From Firmicutes bacterium UBA5388 (lineage in GTDB: Bacteria; Bacillota; UBA4882; UBA10575), in contig DHOO01000070.1 of assembly GCA_002409975.1 (NCBI GenBank), positions 4,027 to 52,983 of the forward strand: a stretch of DNA of 48,957 nt, in the 5' to 3' direction. Of this stretch, positions 1-7,145 are shown one piece after another (position 1 is the first letter of the stretch; every line of letters begins with the position of its first letter). Under the pieces are notes generated by a model. The model did no database searches. It was given only the letters and a program-made list of their open reading frames with translations, and was not told where the DNA came from. Made by a program: the position numbers and the translations under genes.

Positions 1-108
1 GACGAGTTACGAGCTGCGAGATGTATTTTCTAGGTAGAGGGGGTGAAATAAATTAACTGGAAGTATAATGAGGAGATCTGTCATTGGAGTCGCAACCGGA
101 TTAGTCGA

Positions 109-1050
109 GTGGTAATTATCGGTGCGGGGATGGTAGGGTCTACTTACGCCTACGCTCTTTTAATTAGTGGTTTGGTTTCCGAGATCATTATCATTGATCA
201 GAATCATGACCGCTTACTTGGGGAAGTTATGGATTTAAACCATGGGGTGTCTTTTGTCCGTCCGGTTATTGTTCGCCCCGGAGATTACAGGGATTGCCAG
301 ACTGCTGACTTGATTGTTATTACCGCCGGAGCAGCGCAAAAAGTAGGTGAAACCAGGATCGATTTAGTTCACCGTAATGTTGAGATCTTTAAAGAAATTA
401 TACCCAAGGTAGTAGCCAGCGAAACAAAAGCAGTACTATTGATCGCTACTAATCCGGTAGATGTCATGACTTATGTGGCTTTAAAACTCTCAGGATACTC
501 TAAAAACAAAGTGATTGGGTCAGGTACTGTTTTAGATACAGCCCGTTTTCGCTATCTTTTGAGTGAGCATTGCCAGATTGACCCTTCCAATGTTCATGCT
601 TATATCTTGGGCGAACATGGCGATAGCGAGGCGCCGATCTGGAGTTTGGCTAATATTGCCGGTCTTCGTTTTACCGAATATTGTCCGGTTTGTGGAAAAG
701 ACTGCGGACCAGTTGGCAAAGATCAAATCTTTGAAGAAGTTAAGAATGCCGCCTATAAAATAATTAAAGGTAAAGGATCGACTTATTATGCGATTGGTCT
801 CGCGTTAGTTAACATCACTGAGAGTATTCTCCGTAATGAATACTCAGTTCTTACGGTCTCCTCTCTGTTAGAAGGGGAGTATGGCTTAAGAGATGTCTGT
901 TTAAGTGTTCCTTCTGTAGTTTCCAGAGAAGGGGTTATCAAGCGAATCTTACTAAATCTATCTGAAGAAGAAGAGAAAAAACTAGTTAACTCGGCTGAAG
1001 TTATTAAAAAGGTTTTACGGGAGATTAATTTTGCCGGAGAAACGCTTTAA
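109..1050 (+). CDS. ldh: L-lactate dehydrogenase
   Basis: NAD-dependent lactate dehydrogenase, interconverting pyruvate and L-lactate in the cytoplasm. From the GTG at 109 the protein has 313 residues. The Rossmann loop GAGMVGS is at residues 5-11, the NAD-selecting Asp at about 30 ends the second strand (IIIID), and the catalytic His is at about 170 in GEHGDSE; the ATNPVD and GETR motifs are also present. Length and motifs fit the Bacillus-type LDH/MDH superfamily. The start is doubtful. Family members have several residues before VVIIGAG, and the in-frame upstream codons (ISR just before) look native, yet no ATG, GTG or TTG occurs between the stop at 49-51 and GTG109. An ATT at 52 follows a G-rich ribosome site at 37-44. 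The rnhA gene follows on the same strand. The function is secure, but lactate versus malate specificity is inferred only from overall similarity. Confidence 0.9.
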   Translation: MVIIGAGMVGSTYAYALLISGLVSEIIIIDQNHDRLLGEVMDLNHGVSFVRPVIVRPGDYRDCQTADLIVITAGAAQKVGETRIDLVHRNVEIFKEIIPKVVASETKAVLLIATNPVDVMTYVALKLSGYSKNKVIGSGTVLDTARFRYLLSEHCQIDPSNVHAYILGEHGDSEAPIWSLANIAGLRFTEYCPVCGKDCGPVGKDQIFEEVKNAAYKIIKGKGSTYYAIGLALVNITESILRNEYSVLTVSSLLEGEYGLRDVCLSVPSVVSREGVIKRILLNLSEEEEKKLVNSAEVIKKVLREINFAGETL

Positions 1051-1107
1051 CTGCTATGATGAAAAGAGGAGTTTGTTGACCAGGTTAAAGGGAAGGGGGG
1101 AACCGTC

Positions 1108-1545
1108 ATCAATGAGGTAGAGATTTATACTGATGGAGCATGCAGCGGTAACCCTGGACCCGGGGGATGGGGAGTAGTGCTCCTCCATAAAGGGCATAGA
1201 AAAGAACTCTCCGGCGGAGAAGATGATACTACTAACCAGCGGATGGAGCTTACGGCGGCGATTAAAGGGCTGGCCGGTTTAAAATATCCCTGCCGAGTAA
1301 AACTCTATTCGGATAGCGCATACTTAATTAACGCCTTTAATCAACGGTGGTTTGATCGCTGGACAGCCAATGGGTGGAAAACGGCAAAGGGAACCCCGGT
1401 GGAGAATCAAGATTTGTGGCAGGAGCTTCTTAAGCTAACCCGTCGTCATCAGATTAAATGGGTTAAGGTCAAGGGACATGCAGATAATAGAGAAAATAAT
1501 CGTTGTGACGAGCTAGCTAGAGAAGCGATAAAAGCTAGGCATTAA
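1108..1545 (+). CDS. rnhA: Ribonuclease HI
   Basis: RNase HI cleaves the RNA strand of RNA-DNA hybrids in the cytoplasm, for example at primers and R-loops. Reading from ATC1108 gives 145 residues, with the family opening EIYTDGACSGNPGPGGWG and the acidic residues D9, E47, D69 and D134. These fall within one position of the E. coli numbering (D10, E48, D70, D134), and the loop His is in VKGHAD. The first ATG/GTG/TTG codon in this frame is GTG1177, which would remove the first catalytic Asp. The reading frame is closed by a stop at 1060-1062, so the true start must be one of the ATC/GTC/ATT-type codons. A ribosome site AAGGGGGG at 1093-1100 lies 7 bases before ATC1108. Transcription probably ends at the hairpin at 1579-1622. 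Product is certain; only the initiation codon is unusual. Confidence 0.93.
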   Translation: MNEVEIYTDGACSGNPGPGGWGVVLLHKGHRKELSGGEDDTTNQRMELTAAIKGLAGLKYPCRVKLYSDSAYLINAFNQRWFDRWTANGWKTAKGTPVENQDLWQELLKLTRRHQIKWVKVKGHADNRENNRCDELAREAIKARH

Positions 1546-1578
1546 AAAACTTGCTCCTAGCTGCTTTAAGAGGATAGT

Positions 1579-1622
1579 CTATAAATAAACGAGCCTGCAA
1601 GGACAGGCTCGTTTATTTATAG
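1579..1622. terminator. Bidirectional terminator hairpin
   Basis: A perfect 19-base inverted repeat (1579-1597 and 1604-1622) with a 6-base loop lies between the convergent rnhA and pckG genes. The outer part of the stem is AT-only, so each strand ends in a U-rich run, as expected for a terminator serving both genes. Confidence 0.85.
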
Positions 1623-1667
1623 TTGATGTTTTCCCATAAAGTTTAAGCACTTCAGATAAGATAAAGT

Positions 1668-3500
1668 TTATTTCTGAAATTTATCTGGAGTAGCCACTTC
1701 TCCATAGACGGCTTTAGCGGCTTGCAGTCGTTTAATCTGGTTTTCCAGTTCGGTGGCAAAAGCCGGGGGCATTTGGATATGACTGAAAGCTTCGGTCATC
1801 CGATCCATCTTCTCTAAATACTTGCTAATCCGGATTGCGAATTGTTCGTTATACTCTTCTTTAGTGTAATCGGTATTTAGGTGTTGTTTAAACAAATTCT
1901 TTAAATCTTCATATTTGGGAATTCGGCCGACCGGAGTCTCAATCGCTTCGTATTCACCGTTCACTCGACCTTCTGCCCAAAGGATCCAGACTTTTTTGTC
2001 AAGTTTACTATTGCAATATTTACCTTGCTCATTCTTTAAGAAGTAGTTAGTGGCGTAAATAGTCGGCGTTTCCTTGAGGCCTTTCGTAAACTTTAAGTGA
2101 TTTTCGAGGTAAGTAGCAAGTGGCACGGAGATAAAGTCTTTATTAGCCATCGGATCATGGGTGCGAACCCCTTCTTTGCCGATGGTGGCGGCGGTAGTCT
2201 CTGACTCGACTGTGGCGCCGAGAAAAACCCCATGCTCCCAGGTTAGGGATTCGACAATCGGTGTAGTGGTATAGGAATCACGGCCACCGTAGACAATGGC
2301 TTTAACCGGAACACCCATCGGTTCATCCAGATTGGGATCGGCATTGTCTAGTTCATTAATGGCAATGGTGTAGCGGGCGTTCTTACTCGCATAGGGAATT
2401 TCCTTCCCGTTTTCGTCTTTCTTCCCCTTGTACCACTGACCCGCGAAATTAACTCCTTCGGCTGGGGGTTCTTTTCCCATACCCAGCCAGTAAGGGGTAC
2501 CGTCGTTGACTAGAACATTGGAAAAGATAACTTCCCGCGGAGTGGTGAGCGCTTCATAAATCAACGGATCATCATTAGGGTTAACATCTTGGATGATACC
2601 GAAGATTCCTTTTTCCACATTCACTGCTCGGATTTGACCATCGATCTTTCTTAAGTAAGCGATGTCGTCACCGACAATACTCTGCCCCGGAATCATTGCG
2701 GTACTGGTTTTGCCACAGGCGCTAGGAAAAGCGCCTGTGAAATAGGTGGTGCGACCTGGTTTGCCACGGACGCCCATCAGGAACATATGCTCGGCTAACC
2801 AGTCTTCGTTTTGTGCTTTTTGAATGGCCAACCTGAAGGCCAGTTTCTTTAGACCAACACTATTACCGGCATACTGATTGTTAACAGTGTAAACCCGGTT
2901 ATCTTCCAGGTCAATATAGATGCGCCGCTTATCAATATCAGCGGTAACGTTATTTTCTAAACGTCCGGCAGAGTGCAGGAAGTAGAAAAAGTCATCGGAA
3001 CCATCCAAACGCTTAAATTCTTCATAACCGCTCCGATAGAGGATCTTCTCACTGTGGGTCACATAAGCGGAATCTGTAATTTGCATAGCCCGGAGCGAAA
3101 AGGGGGAGTTGGTGGGACCAAGAGAGAAGAAGCTAATCAGCATCTCCTTACCTTTCATGATGCCATCGATGATTGAGAGGATCTCCGGCAAACCCTCTTT
3201 CTTTAGTACATAGTTGATATTCATACCCCAATCGACTTCTTTAGATAAAAGATATTTAGTATGTGCTTTATCCCGGCCCTGATCCTTTGGGCTGTCGAAA
3301 TGAATGGTATGACCCTTCATCTTCAACGGGGCTTCTTCTTGATTTTTAATCGCCACTTTACGCACATATTCGTAGTCTTCCTCGGAATCGGTGATGACGG
3401 TGACTTTTGCCGGTTGGCAAAGTTTAATAGCTTCATCCACGTATGCCAGGACTTTGGGATTCTTCAAGGCCTCAAGTTTTTTTTGACTGATGCTGTCCAT
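1668..3500 (-). CDS. pckG: Phosphoenolpyruvate carboxykinase (GTP)
   Basis: GTP-dependent PEP carboxykinase, interconverting oxaloacetate and PEP with GTP/GDP. It serves gluconeogenesis or, in fermenters, anaplerotic CO2 fixation. The 610-residue length is typical of the GTP type, whereas the ATP type is about 530. The nucleotide-binding kinase-1a loop FPSACGKTS includes the hyper-reactive Cys at about 262, followed by the kinase-2 motif GDDIAYL; the upstream RGKPGRTTYF segment is also characteristic. ATG3500 is preceded by GGAGG at the right spacing. The gene stands alone on the minus strand and ends near the hairpin shared with rnhA. No broken motifs were seen. Direction of flux cannot be told from the sequence. 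Confidence 0.96.
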   Translation of the reverse strand: MDSISQKKLEALKNPKVLAYVDEAIKLCQPAKVTVITDSEEDYEYVRKVAIKNQEEAPLKMKGHTIHFDSPKDQGRDKAHTKYLLSKEVDWGMNINYVLKKEGLPEILSIIDGIMKGKEMLISFFSLGPTNSPFSLRAMQITDSAYVTHSEKILYRSGYEEFKRLDGSDDFFYFLHSAGRLENNVTADIDKRRIYIDLEDNRVYTVNNQYAGNSVGLKKLAFRLAIQKAQNEDWLAEHMFLMGVRGKPGRTTYFTGAFPSACGKTSTAMIPGQSIVGDDIAYLRKIDGQIRAVNVEKGIFGIIQDVNPNDDPLIYEALTTPREVIFSNVLVNDGTPYWLGMGKEPPAEGVNFAGQWYKGKKDENGKEIPYASKNARYTIAINELDNADPNLDEPMGVPVKAIVYGGRDSYTTTPIVESLTWEHGVFLGATVESETTAATIGKEGVRTHDPMANKDFISVPLATYLENHLKFTKGLKETPTIYATNYFLKNEQGKYCNSKLDKKVWILWAEGRVNGEYEAIETPVGRIPKYEDLKNLFKQHLNTDYTKEEYNEQFAIRISKYLEKMDRMTEAFSHIQMPPAFATELENQIKRLQAAKAVYGEVATPDKFQK

Positions 3501-3921
3501 GAATATCCTCCTTCACGTTTGTACAAATTTGTTTCTGATTTTAGTCCATAAAGACAAAAAATGGGGAAAACCAGCAAAGTAATCCTAAAGTTGTTTACTT
3601 TAAATACCAGACTTCATAAAATCGAATTCTCCCCATAATACTTAGATATCTACACTTTAGCATAACCTATAGTCAAAAAAAAGCTTTTTTCTTAAACATT
3701 AAGTAAATATCTTGTATACCTCATACAGTCTAAATTTACCTTAAAACTCTGCTATTATTTATCTGAGGGAATTGCATTATTACCTAAGCTTATATTTAAC
3801 CATAATATATAGTGTTTAACTGATTTTAGGCTATCAATTATTGTGGTTAAATCTTAAATAATTGAATTATGCAATTCCTTAATCGCTGATAAACAGTAAG
3901 CAAACAACAAGAATAATATCC
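3501..3921. other. Intergenic region upstream of pckG
   Basis: This AT-rich gap between the pckG start and the tRNA promoter holds the reverse-oriented repeat copy A at 3767-3880. The rest shows only weak promoter-like sequences for pckG on the minus strand (a TTGACT at 3676-3671 without a convincing -10 box). No coding region is supported here. Confidence 0.5.
3767..3880 (-). repeat. MITE-like repeat, copy A (reverse orientation)
   Basis: The segment starts with GGGAATTGCATTATTACC and ends with ATTATGCAATTCCTT, making imperfect terminal inverted repeats. Its last 30 bases (3851-3880) are the exact reverse complement of the left end of copy B (10725-10754), so this copy is inverted relative to B, C and D. 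It is short (about 114 bp) and its interior is unlike the structured core of copies C and D. Confidence 0.75.
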
Positions 3922-3950
3922 TTGACCACGATAAATTTGGGTGTTATAAT
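3922..3950 (+). promoter_or_regulatory. Sigma-70 promoter of the tRNA pair
   Basis: TTGACC at 3922-3927 and TATAAT at 3945-3950 are separated by 17 bases. The boxes end 19 bases before the first tRNA. Confidence 0.8.
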
Positions 3951-3969
3951 AAATAGTGCGATTGTCTGG

Positions 3970-4043
3970 TGGGGGATCGTCTAGTGGTAGGACGACGGGT
4001 TCTGGCCCCGTTAGCGAGGGTTCGAGTCCTTCTCCCCCAGCCA
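3970..4043 (+). tRNA. tRNA-Gln(CTG)
   Basis: A 74-base cloverleaf. The acceptor stem TGGGGGA pairs with TCCCCCA, followed by discriminator G and an encoded CCA. The anticodon stem ACGGG/CCCGT encloses the loop TTCTGGC, giving anticodon CTG. The T arm contains GGTTCGAGTCC. A T1-A72 first pair is a normal bacterial tRNA-Gln feature. Confidence 0.95.
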
Positions 4044-4101
4044 TTTAATTAATAAGAAGCCTAAACCAGAAGTTATTTCTAGTTTCTAGCTTCCAGTATG
4101 T

Positions 4102-4177
4102 GGTCCCATCGTCTAGCGGCCTAGGACACCGCCCTCTCACGGCGGAGACACGGGTTCGATTCCCGTTGGGACTACCA
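4102..4177 (+). tRNA. tRNA-Glu(CTC)
   Basis: A 76-base cloverleaf with acceptor strands GGTCCCA and TGGGACT, discriminator A and an encoded CCA. The anticodon stem CCGCC/GGCGG encloses CTCTCAC, giving anticodon CTC. The T arm is ACGGGTTCGATTCCCGT. It is probably co-transcribed with tRNA-Gln, 58 bases upstream. Confidence 0.95.
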
Positions 4178-4199
4178 ATTCCATATTAAGTGCAGTTAA

Positions 4200-4226
4200 A
4201 GGGGTTTTTGCAAAACCTCTTTTTTG
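4200..4226 (+). terminator. Terminator after the tRNA pair
   Basis: AGGGGTTTT and AAAACCTCT pair around a 3-base loop (one G-T pair) and are followed by a run of T, 22 bases after the tRNA-Glu CCA end. Confidence 0.8.
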
Positions 4227-4260
4227 TGTTTTCAGAGGGAAATAGGGGTAGGGCGGGGAC
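4216..4260 (+). repeat. 45-bp direct repeat, copy 1
   Basis: The segment ending AAATAGGGGTAGGGCGGGGAC closely matches 6311-6356 in the same orientation, including the preceding T-run and TTTTTGT(G/A)TT. The two copies lie on either side of the membrane protein/TetR gene pair. Confidence 0.6.
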
Positions 4261-4604
4261 ATCCAATTCTTTTTAAGTCTCCTTTATCCAACCTTGAGAA
4301 AATTGGAGACTTTTTTTACTGGGGATAATACTGGACTAGACTTACCCGCAGACGTAGCTGTCTGCAATATCGCTATTGTAGGTTATCATAGTTTGGTTTG
4401 GCTAAAACAGCTATACCACAGGATTTGTAGAGGGTATAACTTTTTGGAAGGCTCATCGCTTATTAAACTGTTGAGAGCACACCGTTATAACTTTATTCTC
4501 TCATCTGTGTAGTATAAAAATGTAAAAAAGAAGGCCCCTTTTAATCAAGCAGGCCGCCCTTTTTTTAAGTACCCCATTTCTACCATATGTTTAGTTTTAT
4601 AGTA
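4261..4604. other. Intergenic gap without a supported gene
   Basis: A 72-codon open frame at 4294-4512 exists, but it has no ribosome site of note and no recognisable motif, so I do not call it. At about 4528-4568 a G/C-rich imperfect hairpin next to a T-run could be a weak terminator. Confidence 0.4.
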
Positions 4605-5261
4605 TCAATACATCAGGTTAAGAAAACCAAATCCAATTATATTTAAAATAATGGGGACGAGGTATACACAGGCAACAAAAGTAATTTTTTGCTTGTTATT
4701 TTTTAAGTCTATTACAATAGCGGCTCCGGCATAGAAATAAAAATAGCCTATAACCAGTATCAGCCAAATTCCCTTGAAGGAGAGTTCCCACCATGGGTAT
4801 TCCCAGATAAGGTGTCCACCCAGATTCAAGAGACACTCTATAAAAACAGCTATTACGGTATACACAATGGCAAAAAACCATTTTTCTTTAAACCCCAAGA
4901 TTGTTCTATCTCGTTTCTCTGACATTGAATAGTAGTAAACAAAACCCAATAAAGAAAACATGAAGATTATTTCGATGTTCCAACCCACAAATACTCTGAA
5001 TGCCGTAGGCCCGGGAACAGTCCAGAAAGCGGAATATCCGGTCGAGGCCATTACCCAGCCGTTCCAAGTTTCGTTGAAAAAATCCAGCCCGAGTATTGTG
5101 AGTGCTGCAAAAATAGGGTTCCAGTTACCAGATTTTCTGGCCTTGGTAATTTCTTGAGAGTAGATGTAACCTACAACCAATAAAAGCGGTATGATATACC
5201 ACTTAATGGTGGATAAATCCCGCAATCCCTCCAACGCTTGGGCTGTTGCTACCGTCATCAT
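4605..5261 (-). CDS. Integral membrane protein, function unknown
   Basis: A 218-residue, very hydrophobic protein with about six membrane-spanning stretches (near residues 20-36, 48-65, 90-112, 125-150, 160-182 and 193-213). Trp and aromatic residues are abundant (for example WNGWVMASTGYSAFWTVPGP at 66-85 and WEYPWWELSFKGIW near 150). I do not recognise the family. ATG5261 follows a GGGGG-rich ribosome site, and an ATG immediately after it could also serve. It lies downstream of the tetR gene on the same strand, 289 bases away, so control by that regulator is plausible but not shown. The first 15 residues are polar, so there is no classical cleaved signal. Confidence 0.8.
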   Translation of the reverse strand: MMTVATAQALEGLRDLSTIKWYIIPLLLVVGYIYSQEITKARKSGNWNPIFAALTILGLDFFNETWNGWVMASTGYSAFWTVPGPTAFRVFVGWNIEIIFMFSLLGFVYYYSMSEKRDRTILGFKEKWFFAIVYTVIAVFIECLLNLGGHLIWEYPWWELSFKGIWLILVIGYFYFYAGAAIVIDLKNNKQKITFVACVYLVPIILNIIGFGFLNLMY

Positions 5262-5451
5262 TTATTCCCCCTTTTATTATTGATACTTGTACTTTTAATC
5301 TTGATGCCCCTACCCAGAAAATAGCTCTAGTTGATTCATCTGGTCCTGATTAAATCCTATCCTACAGGACAGTTGGTCGACTTACCCGCCTACAATTTAT
5401 ATTTCTTTGTAATACTATCGGTTGGCGGCATGAACAACTTGCTTGTCGAGG

Positions 5452-5515
5452 CGCCTGGCTTTGAATTTTCATCATTTCATGTGCGCGGGCGGTAGCCAGC
5501 GTGGGCGACTACTTA
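5452..5515 (+). repeat. TGGCT/AGCCA repeat family, copy 1
   Basis: The block CCTGGCTTTGAATT is followed about 35 bases later by CGGTAGCCAGCGTG. Both blocks recur at 40865-40925, and the second half recurs at 41903-41955. TGGCT and AGCCA form short inverted arms. Confidence 0.65.
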
Positions 5516-5550
5516 GGCTTGCCCTTTTTTATAAGCACACACTTTCATCA

Positions 5551-6201
5551 CTAAATCAGGTGCTTTCTATGGCTATCAATCTCGCCCCCTTTCTTTATTA
5601 AGATATTTTGTATATCGATGGGTTTCTTTAAAAGCCCGTAAATTCCGAGCTCAACAGAGTCTTGAAATAGTTTCCAGGTAGTATCATTATCAGTAAGGAT
5701 GTATGTGTCGATGATAAACATCTTGTAAGCAGAAAAAGCTAACCAGGCGATGCTGTCCACATCGACGTTTCTAAATACTTTTTTAGAGATTCCTTCACGG
5801 AGAATACTTTTTATCATTTCCCGTGAATTTTCGTTAATATCAAAGTAAGGATCATGCCTGGTGAACATGGGAAAAATTTCAGGATCATTAACCAATACCT
5901 GTCTTAAATCCTTATTTTCAGATAGGTATTGGAAAGCCTTAAAACTTAAAACAATAAATTTGGTAATAGGATCTGTCTCTTTATCCACGGTCTCCTTGAC
6001 TTTGTTCTGCCATCCGATCAGATTTTCTGCGATGGTCTTCTCATATAAATCTTTTTTGTTTTTTACATACAGGTACAGTGCGCCTTTGGTCATATCAAGT
6101 TCTCTAGCAATATCTTCCATGGTTGTTTTTTTATAACCATACCTGGCAAAGTATATCAAGGAAACTTTTAGGATGTCTTGGAATTTCTGATTGGCTTTCA
6201 T
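5551..6201 (-). CDS. TetR/AcrR-family transcriptional regulator
   Basis: A 216-residue repressor. The N-terminal TetR helix-turn-helix occupies about residues 10-56, with the family pattern YGYKKTTMEDIARELDM and then TKGALYLYVKNKKDLY. The C-terminal helical domain (60-200) would bind an unknown ligand. ATG6201 is preceded by AGGAG six bases away. A perfect palindrome at 6213-6231 lies between its promoter and its start, so autorepression is likely. The only downstream gene on the strand is the membrane protein at 4605-5261, a candidate target. Family assignment is firm; the ligand is unknown. Confidence 0.93.
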   Translation of the reverse strand: MKANQKFQDILKVSLIYFARYGYKKTTMEDIARELDMTKGALYLYVKNKKDLYEKTIAENLIGWQNKVKETVDKETDPITKFIVLSFKAFQYLSENKDLRQVLVNDPEIFPMFTRHDPYFDINENSREMIKSILREGISKKVFRNVDVDSIAWLAFSAYKMFIIDTYILTDNDTTWKLFQDSVELGIYGLLKKPIDIQNILIKKGGEIDSHRKHLI

Positions 6202-6212
6202 GGTGGCTCCTA

Positions 6213-6231
6213 AACAATTAAACTAATTGTT
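6213..6231 (-). promoter_or_regulatory. Candidate TetR operator
   Basis: AACAATTA-AAC-TAATTGTT is a perfect inverted repeat with 8-base arms and a 3-base centre. It lies in the untranslated leader of the tetR gene, 12-30 bases before its ATG, a typical place for an autorepressor site. Confidence 0.7.
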
Positions 6232-6256
6232 CATATATTTAACTTAACTATAAATT

Positions 6257-6285
6257 ATTATCTATTACTTTGTCGAAAATGTCAA
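6257..6285 (-). promoter_or_regulatory. Sigma-70 promoter of tetR
   Basis: On the minus strand TTGACA (6285-6280) and GATAAT (6262-6257) are 17 bases apart. The start point would fall near 6250, upstream of the palindromic operator. Confidence 0.75.
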
Positions 6286-6310
6286 GGGGACAGGTCCTTT
6301 GGTAAATAGA

Positions 6311-6356
6311 ACTTCTTTTTTGTATTTCAAGAGGAAAATAGGGGTAGGACGGGGAC
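6311..6356 (+). repeat. 45-bp direct repeat, copy 2
   Basis: This matches 4216-4260 with a few substitutions; the shared core is AATAGGGGTAGG(G/A)CGGGGAC. A small palindrome GGGACAGGTCC lies just before it, near 6287-6297. Confidence 0.6.
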
Positions 6357-6429
6357 CTTCCCATAAGGATTCCTAACTTTCAAGGATATAAAAAAGAAAC
6401 CTTATTTTTTAGCAAGTTATAATAAAGTA

Positions 6430-6458
6430 TTGACATATGCCCAAAATAACACTATAAT
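6430..6458 (+). promoter_or_regulatory. Sigma-70 promoter of the DUF5320 gene
   Basis: TTGACA (6430-6435) and TATAAT (6453-6458) are exactly 17 bases apart, a consensus promoter. The candidate operator half ATGCCCA (6437-6443) lies in the spacer and its inverse TGGGCAT (6464-6470) just downstream of the -10 box. Confidence 0.9.
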
Positions 6459-6463
6459 TATTA

Positions 6464-6477
6464 TGGGCATTGGCCAA
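6464..6477 (+). promoter_or_regulatory. TGGGC-N4-GCCCA operator, site 1
   Basis: TGGGC-ATTG-GCCAA is an imperfect copy of the palindrome found perfectly at 6988-7001 and 7669-7682. It sits immediately downstream of the -10 box, where a bound protein would block transcription start. Confidence 0.65.
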
Positions 6478-6547
6478 TAATTGTTTGCCTATTTTACAGG
6501 GAAGTATCCATAAATTGTTATTGCAAGCCGTTTGGAAGGAGGTGACA

Positions 6548-6871
6548 ATGGTGCCTAGAGGAGACGGAACCGGTCCGATGGGAATGGGGCCGATGACAGG
6601 TAAAGGAGCAGGTTTTTGCGCATTTACCGTACCTGGTTGTATGAACGCGGGAATGGGCTTTGGCAGGGGCTTCGGTAGAGGCCTGGGGTTTAGAAGGATG
6701 TCATACTTTACACCAGGCTGGGTACACTCTGGATACCCAGCCTCCAGCGGAGCATTTACATCTGTAGTAGATGAAAAAGCTTATCTGAATAAGCAGGTGG
6801 AGGTAATGGAAAGCCACGTACAAGAGATGAAGAACCGTTTGAAGATGCTCAACAATGAGACTGAAGAATGA
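6548..6871 (+). CDS. DUF5320 glycine/methionine-rich protein
   Basis: A small protein of 107 residues starting at ATG6548 behind an excellent ribosome site AAGGAGGTGA. The N-terminal PRGDGTGPMGMGPMTGKGAGFC is the signature of the DUF5320 family; then come Gly/Arg-rich repeats (GFGRGFGRGLGF) and a C-terminal helical segment of about 35 residues with heptad character (EKAYLNKQVEVMESHVQEM). DUF5320 genes are often found beside Mrp/NBP35 ATPases, NifX-like proteins and DUF134 regulators in anaerobes, as here, but their biochemical role is unknown. Two Cys in the glycine-rich part could bind metal or a cluster. A frame upstream to TTG6470 is open but runs through the promoter and operator, so it is not the start. 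Confidence 0.88.
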   Translation: MVPRGDGTGPMGMGPMTGKGAGFCAFTVPGCMNAGMGFGRGFGRGLGFRRMSYFTPGWVHSGYPASSGAFTSVVDEKAYLNKQVEVMESHVQEMKNRLKMLNNETEE

Positions 6872-6891
6872 AAGCTTCTATTGCCTATGAG

Positions 6892-6925
6892 GGAGGCAGG
6901 AGTTGGCTCCTGCCTCCTTTTCTTT
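6892..6925 (+). terminator. Terminator after the DUF5320 gene
   Basis: GGAGGCAGGAG and CTCCTGCCTCC form a perfect 11-base stem with a 4-base loop, followed by TTTTCTTTTT. Confidence 0.92.
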
Positions 6926-6951
6926 TTGGTGTGTAATTAATTTTTCATATA

Positions 6952-6980
6952 TTGACATACCCATATGATCATGTTAGAGT
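6952..6980 (+). promoter_or_regulatory. Promoter of the Fur-family gene
   Basis: TTGACA (6952-6957) and TAGAGT (6975-6980) are 17 bases apart. The layout copies the DUF5320 promoter: a CCCAT half-site in the spacer and a palindrome right after the -10 box. Confidence 0.75.
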
Positions 6981-6987
6981 TTTATTA

Positions 6988-7001
6988 TGGGCGTTAGCCC
7001 A
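6988..7001 (+). promoter_or_regulatory. TGGGC-N4-GCCCA operator, site 2
   Basis: The perfect palindrome TGGGC-GTTA-GCCCA starts 7 bases after the -10 box of the Fur-family gene. The 16-base segment from 6987 is repeated identically at 7668-7683. Confidence 0.75.
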
Positions 7002-7145
7002 AATTGCCAATGTATTGGTCTCGCATTCCGTACCTTTTCAGCAAAAGTCAAGCTAAAACTAGCCCCCAAAAACCGAATGCCAAATGAAAATCTGGCTACA
7101 TCAGGGCGTGAAAACTGAGATTGGTCATTTGAAAGGAGGGATTAG

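Noticed and set aside
4294..4512. 72-codon open frame after the tRNA genes
   Set aside because: No ribosome site, no recognisable motif and ordinary composition of intergenic DNA; most likely chance.
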